DNA from: Nitrosomonas sp. Nm51
GTDB taxonomy: Bacteria; Pseudomonadota; Gammaproteobacteria; Burkholderiales; Nitrosomonadaceae
Length of the DNA: 64,000 nt
Direction of reading: 5' to 3'
Assembly (NCBI RefSeq): GCF_900111165.1
Contig: NZ_FOGH01000007.1
Coordinates: 31,414-95,413 of the forward strand
In this document: piece by piece, positions 1-6,824 of the stretch
How positions within the stretch are numbered: the first letter of the stretch is position 1
Layout of the letters: each line of letters starts with the position of its first letter
The notes under the pieces: model-generated
What the model was told of the DNA's origin: nothing
The model's database searches: none
The model's input: the letters and a program-made list of their open reading frames with translations, nothing else
Position numbers and translations under genes: made by a program

Positions 1-1
1 G

Positions 2-1606
2 GAATCTGACGAATTTCCGCATGATGCCTGGCCGTTGCCGGAAGCTGACCGCATGGACGAAACAGAATGGGAATCACCGTCCGGTGATGTTCATGTTGCA
101 ACATCGGAAATCAGTTATCTGTCAGACATAACGCTGAATATGACCGGTGTTGCGCACATGACGTCAGGCTTGCAAAATCTGGCCGGCATCCCGATCGGCG
201 GCCTGGTCAGCGCCAGCTATTCGGCATTCTGGCTGCCGCCTGGTAATGGCATGCTATATACCGATATCGATGATTACGGCAGAACGGTTGTACGCAACAA
301 ATGTGAAATGACTGTTTTCTTTCAAATCGAAATCCTGAAAGACGGTAAAGTCCATCTGCCGAGGACCCGGTTCAGTGATTTCAGACCGGAACTGAAGCTC
401 TTTAAAGGCGCCAGTCTTCGCATGCATATATCGGCAAGAAGCATTAAAGGCTTGCCGGGAAAACTGATCATCGAATGGCAACGAAATGGCAGGCCCGTCA
501 AATTCGTCAATATCAAGAAACCCGGTCAGCAGGCTCAAGAAAAGGATCAATTCGAAGTCACCGCGAAAGATAAAGAAGACCTGGAAGCGAAGATCAAAAA
601 AATAGAGAAAGAAGGCTGGGTATTTCTGGTACCGCCACCGCAACCGTTGCCCAAACATCCCGCGACAATTCAGGAAATGCTTGTCGGTACTATCAAGCTT
701 ATTCCCGACAACGACCCACAGAACCCCTGCGAAGACAGCGACAGGCTGAGCGTAATCTGGAGCGCAGCCGAAAAATCCGGCAGTTTTTCCCACAAAGGCC
801 CTCGTTCCTTTTATGCCGGAAGCAATTTGATACAGATAGCGGAGAAGCCCAGGGATTACACGCGCGAAGGAACGCGGTATAAAATTTTTGATCTGGAGCT
901 TTACTGGGCTGTCAAAAATCTACTCAATTGCTGCAAGACCTCGCATCCCTATGCGGTGATCCAATTTGCCTGGGCCAGGGCGCTGATTAAGCAACAAGGC
1001 AAATTCAGAAAACAAGTGCTCGGTCATGACTGGACGCTGGACATTCTGGATTCGGAAAAAAGCCTGGCCCGCAACGGAAACGCATACGACCCCAGGTTTA
1101 CCAACAATCCCCGGAATACGCGGCCGCAAACAAAACCCGACATCAGGCCCGGTAAAACACCCGGTTCCAAGCCGGCCATTGTGCAACAGGACTCTCCGGG
1201 TATTTCCTTCAGTCATTTCTTTGGCGAAAGGGGCGACGACAATAAATTCATTCCAGGGCTTTCAGGCAGGGGCGGATGCGTCATTATAGATTTTATCGCG
1301 TTTCTCGTTTGCGACAATCCGGCATTCCAGCAGGGCAACCCTGCCGAAAACTATAAACGCGCCAAAGTTGAGAAAAGGATACAGTACAGGATTGTTTACA
1401 GCTTCAAAGGAAATGCCCAGGCGCCGAATGTCGTCCCGCAAATCATTCGCGTAAAGGAGATCAAGTGTAAAACGTTTGGATATTATTTGAAAAAATCCAG
1501 AGTACTGCGACAAGCGTACAGCAGACCACCGGAAAGCCTGCTGGAAGAAGATGAAAAATACAAAAAAGAAAACGAAAAGGTTACGTTCAAAGGCTGTTTT
1601 GGTTGA
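2..1606 (+). CDS. Unknown protein, 5' end outside the window
   Basis: The reading frame is open from base 2, so the gene very probably starts upstream; the first possible start inside the window is a TTG at 35 without a convincing ribosome binding site. At least 534 residues are visible. I do not recognise a family. There is no signal peptide in the visible part, a charged lysine/glutamate-rich segment near the middle (about nt 540-615), a proline-rich linker (about nt 1090-1190) and several scattered cysteines. It ends 58 bp before the convergent O-methyltransferase gene, with no clear terminator hairpin between them. Function unknown. Confidence 0.7.
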   Translation, partial: ESDEFPHDAWPLPEADRMDETEWESPSGDVHVATSEISYLSDITLNMTGVAHMTSGLQNLAGIPIGGLVSASYSAFWLPPGNGMLYTDIDDYGRTVVRNKCEMTVFFQIEILKDGKVHLPRTRFSDFRPELKLFKGASLRMHISARSIKGLPGKLIIEWQRNGRPVKFVNIKKPGQQAQEKDQFEVTAKDKEDLEAKIKKIEKEGWVFLVPPPQPLPKHPATIQEMLVGTIKLIPDNDPQNPCEDSDRLSVIWSAAEKSGSFSHKGPRSFYAGSNLIQIAEKPRDYTREGTRYKIFDLELYWAVKNLLNCCKTSHPYAVIQFAWARALIKQQGKFRKQVLGHDWTLDILDSEKSLARNGNAYDPRFTNNPRNTRPQTKPDIRPGKTPGSKPAIVQQDSPGISFSHFFGERGDDNKFIPGLSGRGGCVIIDFIAFLVCDNPAFQQGNPAENYKRAKVEKRIQYRIVYSFKGNAQAPNVVPQIIRVKEIKCKTFGYYLKKSRVLRQAYSRPPESLLEEDEKYKKENEKVTFKGCFG

Positions 1607-1664
1607 TAAGGTGCACTAGCGCCTGTTATTTGACGATCCGATATCGCCCATTCTATTCGGTGCG

Positions 1665-2702
1665 CTAAGGTCTAACCCCAGTAACGATACTGTGATAGCC
1701 AAACGCTTTATGAATCTGAATGTCTTGAAAACCGATTTCATCCAGCATCGTTGTCAATTCTCCGCCGGAATATTGTTTTCCCTCTGTCCAACCCATCATA
1801 ACCATGCTGAAGGCGGCCGCAGTAAACGGGCCGGTTTTATCGTCATCATAGAGCATTTCATGAATCACAATCCTTCCGCCGGGCTCAAGGCTGGTGAAGC
1901 TTTTAGCCGTTAAAAAGTGGCACTTATCGGGCATCCAGTCATGGTACATGTTTGAGAAGAAATGAAGGTCAGCTGCCGGCCAGTGATCCTGCCAGATGTT
2001 GGCCGCATGCGTTTTGACGCGATCCTGTACGCCAAACCGGACAATATACTCTTCCGCCACTTCGCAGACCGGTGAAAAATCCAGCAGCAACGCTTGCTTC
2101 AGATTCGGCAGTTTCAATACCGCGCCGATCGAATGCGCGCCGGACCCTCCCCCGATATCGAGCATAACGCGGTGTCCGGAAAAATCCAGCAGCGTCGGCC
2201 AAACCAGCGCCGACGTGATGCTGATACTGTGCATACCCGCTGTAAACCGGCGCAACAACGCCGCCTGTTCTTCATGCGTTTTAAAAATATCGCCACCGCC
2301 GTATGCCTGGGGAGCGTCGGCGAGAACGGCTTTTTCCAGACCCGCAATCGTGGAAACCTGATAATTATCAATCATCATGTCCCAAAAAAACCCGAAGTAA
2401 TTCGGACTTTCCTCAAGCAGATACGTTTCGGTAACCGGTGTCAGGCTGTAACGTTCTTTATTCAGTGACAGAAAACCCAGCGAAGTTGCTGTTGTCAGGA
2501 TCGCTTCGGCCGGACGTTGTTTAAGATTAAGCGTTTCGCAGATTTCCGGCAATGTGCGCGCTTTTTCAGCAAGAGTAGAAAAAATTTTGAGACGATGCGC
2601 CAGAAGCAGCGCCGGATAACCGTATATTGCAAAAACCACATCCCACAGTGGCCGATCATCCACCCCAGGTAATTGAAGACCGGAAGTTTTTTCTTGCGCC
2701 AT
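1665..2702 (-). CDS. SAM-dependent O-methyltransferase (CrtF/acetylserotonin-type fold)
   Basis: A 345-residue protein with the two-part layout of plant-type and carotenoid O-methyltransferases: an N-terminal winged-helix dimerisation domain (roughly residues 20-100) and a C-terminal Rossmann domain. The SAM-binding glycine motif LDIGGGSG is visible, followed by the family's YHDW motif with the likely catalytic histidine and an HEML strand near the C-terminus. The substrate cannot be told from sequence; relatives methylate hydroxyneurosporene, quinones or small phenols. I prefer the ATG at 2702 over the GTG one codon upstream because an AAAAGGA element is better spaced from it. It lies 134 bp downstream of the SRPBCC gene on the same strand and may be cotranscribed with it. 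Confidence 0.85.
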   Translation of the reverse strand: MAQEKTSGLQLPGVDDRPLWDVVFAIYGYPALLLAHRLKIFSTLAEKARTLPEICETLNLKQRPAEAILTTATSLGFLSLNKERYSLTPVTETYLLEESPNYFGFFWDMMIDNYQVSTIAGLEKAVLADAPQAYGGGDIFKTHEEQAALLRRFTAGMHSISITSALVWPTLLDFSGHRVMLDIGGGSGAHSIGAVLKLPNLKQALLLDFSPVCEVAEEYIVRFGVQDRVKTHAANIWQDHWPAADLHFFSNMYHDWMPDKCHFLTAKSFTSLEPGGRIVIHEMLYDDDKTGPFTAAAFSMVMMGWTEGKQYSGGELTTMLDEIGFQDIQIHKAFGYHSIVTGVRP

Positions 2703-2836
2703 CACTTTTCCTTTTTACTGATACATCTGATAATTAAGAGACCTGTTACCGATAGCATGCAAAGCCCCCTCACAACACATAACCTTGTCTGTTTATCGAT
2801 TTATGCCACTGATAGAATCTCAATTAAAATTAATTT

Positions 2837-3337
2837 TTAACCGGATTTTAGTTTCTCGATCTCAACCAGCCGTTTGATATTCTGAACCGTTCTGCCAACG
2901 CCATCCTTGATGGTCGCGCGTATCAGCCCTTCCAATGGGCGCATAATCGCCAGCAATTCAAGCAGCTCAAATGTAAACGTCAACTTTGTTGCATTCTCAG
3001 TATCTATAGCTTGCAATTCATAGGAGCAACGGTATGGATCGGATACGCCGACAAATGTTAACCGTTCACCTGCGGCAAATTCGGATATTTTAAAGCGGGA
3101 TTCTGAGCGGTGCCCCTGGTCGACACGTACTTGCCGTCCGATTGTGCCCGGTTGTACGGGACCGGGTGTAATTTGTTCGAGTTCCTTGACTTCGGGCGAC
3201 CATTTAGGATAATTCTGAAATAGATTTTCCCCTATATATTGAAACAGTTCGCCGGTCGAGCACTTCACAACGACGGATGCGCTGCCAATGACAGGTTCAG
3301 TTGAACCCAGATTCAGCATGGAACCTAAATTGAACAT
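2837..3337 (-). CDS. SRPBCC (START-like) family protein
   Basis: A 166-residue protein with the pattern of the polyketide cyclase/SRPBCC superfamily: an opening strand, a helix carrying the phrase FQYIGENLFQNYPKWSPEV, then alternating beta strands and a long C-terminal helix. These proteins bind hydrophobic ligands in a central cavity; some are cyclases, others carriers. An AAGGATAAG ribosome binding site lies about 8 bp before the ATG. It is upstream of the O-methyltransferase on the same strand, so a joint role in modifying a small hydrophobic compound is possible, but this is inference. No signal peptide. Confidence 0.75.
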   Translation of the reverse strand: MFNLGSMLNLGSTEPVIGSASVVVKCSTGELFQYIGENLFQNYPKWSPEVKELEQITPGPVQPGTIGRQVRVDQGHRSESRFKISEFAAGERLTFVGVSDPYRCSYELQAIDTENATKLTFTFELLELLAIMRPLEGLIRATIKDGVGRTVQNIKRLVEIEKLKSG

Positions 3338-3690
3338 TTTAACTTATCCTTTTTTCGGGATATTATCCGGCTTCACAATGAAAATTCAATGTATTTATTA
3401 ATACCATCTGCTTTTGCGGAATACATGCGTATCCGCCATACCCGCCATGGCTGTTTTTTACCGGCATGTGCTTAAACAATAACCGAAACGCGCATGTACT
3501 TCAACCGGGGGCATTTTAATCTATTTGCACTGCCGTTTAAGCGGCACAAGTAAAAGTGGATACACGTACGTGTGACATGCGGGTGCATTACCTGTAATAT
3601 CAGCCGGTTCCTGGATTGTTAAGTTAAATCACAGATGAATGGCGGTATCGGATACGTTGCTGTTCATACATAAAATATCGGAGTCAGTTC
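3338..3690. promoter_or_regulatory. Divergent intergenic region with a perfect 12-bp palindrome
   Basis: This 353-bp gap separates two divergently transcribed genes and must hold both promoters. ACACGTACGTGT at 3562-3573 is a perfect palindrome and could be an operator half-site pair for a dimeric regulator. No gene or RNA was recognised here. The CGGAG before the ATG at 3691 is the likely ribosome binding site of the rightward gene. Confidence 0.3.
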
Positions 3691-4767
3691 ATGCCGGACG
3701 AGAATTTTATGGATCGGGCCAAAGGCGCGGTCATGGGTGCATTTATCGGTGACGCGCTGGCCTTGGGGCCGCACTGGTACTATAGCCTCGATGCGCTTCA
3801 CCGGGATTACGGTAATTGGATCGGCGGCTATACGGATCCCAGGCCCGGGCGTTATCATGACGGCATGAAAGCCGGTCAGCTGTCACAGGCCGGCTTTATC
3901 CTGCATCTGATGATTCACTCGCTCATTAAATGCAACGGCTATGACAAGGCCGATTTTTGTCAACGCATGGATGAAACGCTGTTTCCGCTACTGGATGGCA
4001 CGCCTGTGAGTGGCCCTGGGAAATATACCAGTCAGTCGATCCGTGAAGTCTGGCGGCAACGTACACAGCAGAATCTGCCCTGGGAACAGACCGGCAGTCA
4101 TGCGGACACCACGGAAGCCATAGAGCGCACGCTTGCCATAGCCGTACGCTATGCGCTTCAGCCCGGGCAGCTTGCCGCGGCTGTTACCGAAAACACCCTG
4201 CTTACGCAGTCCGATGAAACCGTTGTATCGATGACCGTTGCATACGGTGCAGTGCTGGCTTTATTGATCCAGGGACACATGCTGGATGCAGAATTGTCGG
4301 GCAAGCTGATGACACTGGTTAAAAACGGCGAATTGCCCTTTCATGTGGTAACGCGTGATAATCTGCAGAATCCGCAGCCCGGCGATCCCGATCCACCCCG
4401 TGCCGGCCGTTTTGCGTCACCGGATGCGCTGCTTACGCCTTCCTATATGGCAATGGCGGCGGCGGACCCCGAAATTCGCATCGAACCGGCATGGAAGGTT
4501 TCTATCGTTTACGGCATGCCCTGCGCCATCTATCACCAGTTGCCGGCTGCCTATTATCTTGCGGCCCGTTTCCATGACGATTTCGAATCTGCCGTGCTGC
4601 ACGCGGTTAACGGCGGCGGACAAAACCAGGCACGCGCCATTCTGACCGGTGCGCTGACAGGCGCCCAGACCGGCTTATCCAATATTCCCAAGCGCTTCGT
4701 TCATGAACTGGAGCAATCGGCCATTTTGTTGAAACTGGCCACCGATCTGGCCGCGGATATCGCGTAA
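3691..4767 (+). CDS. ADP-ribosylglycohydrolase-like protein with altered metal site
   Basis: A 358-residue all-helical protein of the ADP-ribosylglycohydrolase (DraG/ARH) superfamily. The N-terminal family signature GAFIGDALALG is present (residues about 13-23). The C-terminal signature, where active enzymes carry metal-binding aspartates in a GGDTD-type motif, reads NGGGQNQARAILTGALTGAQTG, so those aspartates are absent. A DTTE motif occurs near residue 150. Such changes are seen in the branch that includes jellyfish crystallin J1-like proteins, where hydrolase activity is doubtful. The start is supported by a CGGAG element. The gene stands alone, divergent from the SRPBCC gene and 176 bp ahead of the methylthioribose salvage genes. 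Confidence 0.75.
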   Translation: MPDENFMDRAKGAVMGAFIGDALALGPHWYYSLDALHRDYGNWIGGYTDPRPGRYHDGMKAGQLSQAGFILHLMIHSLIKCNGYDKADFCQRMDETLFPLLDGTPVSGPGKYTSQSIREVWRQRTQQNLPWEQTGSHADTTEAIERTLAIAVRYALQPGQLAAAVTENTLLTQSDETVVSMTVAYGAVLALLIQGHMLDAELSGKLMTLVKNGELPFHVVTRDNLQNPQPGDPDPPRAGRFASPDALLTPSYMAMAAADPEIRIEPAWKVSIVYGMPCAIYHQLPAAYYLAARFHDDFESAVLHAVNGGGQNQARAILTGALTGAQTGLSNIPKRFVHELEQSAILLKLATDLAADIA

Positions 4768-4908
4768 TGTTATTTGTGCCGATGCCATATTAAAATTACC
4801 TGTTTGAAAACGTTGAATCTTTTGTCTGATACAATAACTGCCGTCTGCTTTCCCGAATCAGACGATGTTGCCGGTACAGCCAAAAGTGAAAAACCACATG
4901 CCCCGTAT

Positions 4909-4918
4909 TGACCGGTCA
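4909..4918. promoter_or_regulatory. Short palindrome upstream of the salvage genes
   Basis: TGACCGGTCA is a perfect 10-bp palindrome ending 25 bp before the aldolase start codon. It could be an operator for the aldolase-mtnA-GGDEF/EAL gene set. There is no other support. Confidence 0.2.
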
Positions 4919-4943
4919 TACATAAGACAGTATCTGACGCGAC

Positions 4944-5615
4944 ATGAAAGACAATACAGAAATAAAACAATATTACCCTATCTGTGAGGAAATCATTACG
5001 GCCGCACGGCGTCTGCATCAAAAAAACATGCTTGCAGCAGCCGATGGCAATATCTCCTGCCGTGTGACCGGAAATAAAGTATTAATCACGCCCTCGGGTG
5101 TGTCTAAAGCGTTCATGACGCCCGAAGAAATGGCGCTGGTCAGCCTGGATAACAAAACCTTGCAGGGAAAACCTTCATCAGAAAAAATAATGCACCTGGA
5201 AGTTTACAGGCTGTGCCCAGAGGCAAAAGCGGTTGTCCACGCGCACCCGCCTACCGCAATTGCCTGGACTGTCGCCCGGCCTGAGTTGGCTTTTTTGCCA
5301 TCACACGCCGTTAGCGAAGTTATTCTCGCTTGCGGCGATATTCCCTTTGTTCCATATGCGCGTCCCGGAACACAGGCCATGGGCGATAATTTGAAACAGT
5401 TTCTGCCGCAGCACAGGGCGCTGATTTTATCGCGGCACGGTGCGCTGACCTGGGGAGAAAGCCTTGATGAAGCCTGGATGGGAATGGAACGCATTGAGCA
5501 CTCCTCGGAAATATTATGGAAAGCGCATGTACTGGGAGGATTGACTTTTCTGCCTGACGAAGAAGTGCTGGCGCTTAAAGCCATACGGCAGCGTATCGGC
5601 GACCGGTTGCTGTAA
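4944..5615 (+). CDS. Class II aldolase, probable methylthioribulose-1-phosphate aldolase or dehydratase
   Basis: A 223-residue protein of the class II aldolase/adducin family (FucA/AraD/MtnB fold), which binds zinc and cleaves or dehydrates phosphorylated ketoses. Expected metal ligands are visible: H99 and H101 in a VVHAHPP motif and H165 in SRHGALTWG; E80 in PSSEK is the likely catalytic acid. The mtnA gene lies 99 bp downstream, so the substrate is most likely 5-methylthioribulose 1-phosphate. The HAHPP context resembles fuculose-phosphate aldolases and the Ald2 enzyme of the DHAP (anaerobic methylthio) shunt more than typical MtnB, which would give dihydroxyacetone phosphate plus methylthioacetaldehyde. 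The family call is firm; aldolase versus dehydratase is open. Confidence 0.8.
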   Translation: MKDNTEIKQYYPICEEIITAARRLHQKNMLAAADGNISCRVTGNKVLITPSGVSKAFMTPEEMALVSLDNKTLQGKPSSEKIMHLEVYRLCPEAKAVVHAHPPTAIAWTVARPELAFLPSHAVSEVILACGDIPFVPYARPGTQAMGDNLKQFLPQHRALILSRHGALTWGESLDEAWMGMERIEHSSEILWKAHVLGGLTFLPDEEVLALKAIRQRIGDRLL

Positions 5616-5714
5616 CTGTATTGCCTAGGAAAAGACAATATCTATGATGAATACGATGGCGATTACAATCGTTTAAGACAAATATTTTTTGTCGTTACCG
5701 GGAGAATCAGAGAC

Positions 5715-6824
5715 GTGACACAACTGGAGTCGTTAGCGCTTCGTTTTACCCATACGCCACAACAAACCGCATTATGGATTCTGGACCAGACCTTGCTGCC
5801 GTTAAAGGAAGAATGGGTACGCCTGACAACGGTCGGCGAAACCATTGAAGCCATCAAAACACTGAAAGTCCGCGGCGCGCCTTTGATTGGTGTGGCGGCC
5901 GCGCTCAGCCTGGGGCAGTCGGCAATCAAAGGAACAAGTCTGAGTCAACTGGAAGAAGAAGCCAATGCGCTGTATGCAGCCCGTCCGACGGCAGTGAATC
6001 TGATGCTGTGCATGAACCGGATGACCGCCGGCATTCAATCAAAACAAACCCCCGAAGCGCTGTTGACTATTGCGGTTGAATTATTCAATGAAGATGCCGG
6101 GCTCTGCGAGAATATCGCCGCAAACGGCGCTGGATTAATTCAAAATGGCGACAGCGTACTTACGCATTGCAACACCGGCGGTCTGGCAACGGCAGGCATT
6201 GGCACCGCACTCGGTGTTATCAGGAAATGCCGTCAACAGGGCAAGCAGATACATGTATACGTGGATGAAACGCGACCGTTGCTGCAGGGCGCCCGATTAA
6301 CCACATGGGAATTAAAAAAACTGGATATTCCATACACGTTAATAACCGACAGCACGGCCGGGTACCTGATGCAACTGGGCAAGGCGCAAAAAATCATCGT
6401 CGGCTGCGACCGGATCGCGGCAAACGGCGACGTTGCAAATAAAATCGGCACCTATGCACTGGCCGTTCTGGCGCAATACCACAATATACCCTTTTATGTT
6501 GCCGGTCCCTATACCACCATGGACGTGCACTGCGCGCACGGCAGTCAAATTCCGGTCGAACAACGCAAGGCGGATGAAGTATCCGGCGTTTCGGGTGTGT
6601 TCGGTCAAATATCATGGGCCGCCGAGGATTCGCAAGTTTTCAATCCAGCATTCGATGTAACGCCGGCAAAGCTGGTGTCCCGCTGGATACTTGATTGCGG
6701 AGTCTTTAGCAAAACGGACTTTCAACAGGGCAGGGTTAAGCAATATATGCAGCAACTGGCGGAAAATTCATTCTGCATTGAATCAAACGTAAAATTTGTC
6801 CAGCAATCCCGGAAAGTTAAATGA
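5715..6824 (+). CDS. mtnA: Methylthioribose-1-phosphate isomerase
   Basis: A 369-residue aldose-ketose isomerase of the eIF2B-alpha-like family that converts 5-methylthioribose 1-phosphate to the ribulose 1-phosphate in methionine/5'-methylthioadenosine salvage. The RGAPLIG phosphate-binding segment, the catalytic cysteine C152 in THCNTGGLATAG and the catalytic aspartate D232 in VGCDRIAANGDVANKIGTYA are all present. Length matches the family. Translation starts at a GTG with GGAGA nine bases upstream. The stop overlaps the start of the next gene in an ATGA, so a c-di-GMP regulator is translationally coupled to this metabolic enzyme. Kinase or phosphorylase genes for the pathway are not in the window. 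Confidence 0.95.
   Translation: MTQLESLALRFTHTPQQTALWILDQTLLPLKEEWVRLTTVGETIEAIKTLKVRGAPLIGVAAALSLGQSAIKGTSLSQLEEEANALYAARPTAVNLMLCMNRMTAGIQSKQTPEALLTIAVELFNEDAGLCENIAANGAGLIQNGDSVLTHCNTGGLATAGIGTALGVIRKCRQQGKQIHVYVDETRPLLQGARLTTWELKKLDIPYTLITDSTAGYLMQLGKAQKIIVGCDRIAANGDVANKIGTYALAVLAQYHNIPFYVAGPYTTMDVHCAHGSQIPVEQRKADEVSGVSGVFGQISWAAEDSQVFNPAFDVTPAKLVSRWILDCGVFSKTDFQQGRVKQYMQQLAENSFCIESNVKFVQQSRKVK

Noticed and set aside
1607..1664. Possible terminator between the first two convergent genes
   Set aside because: GGTGCACTAGCGCC and GGTGCGCTA are only loosely complementary and no T-run follows.
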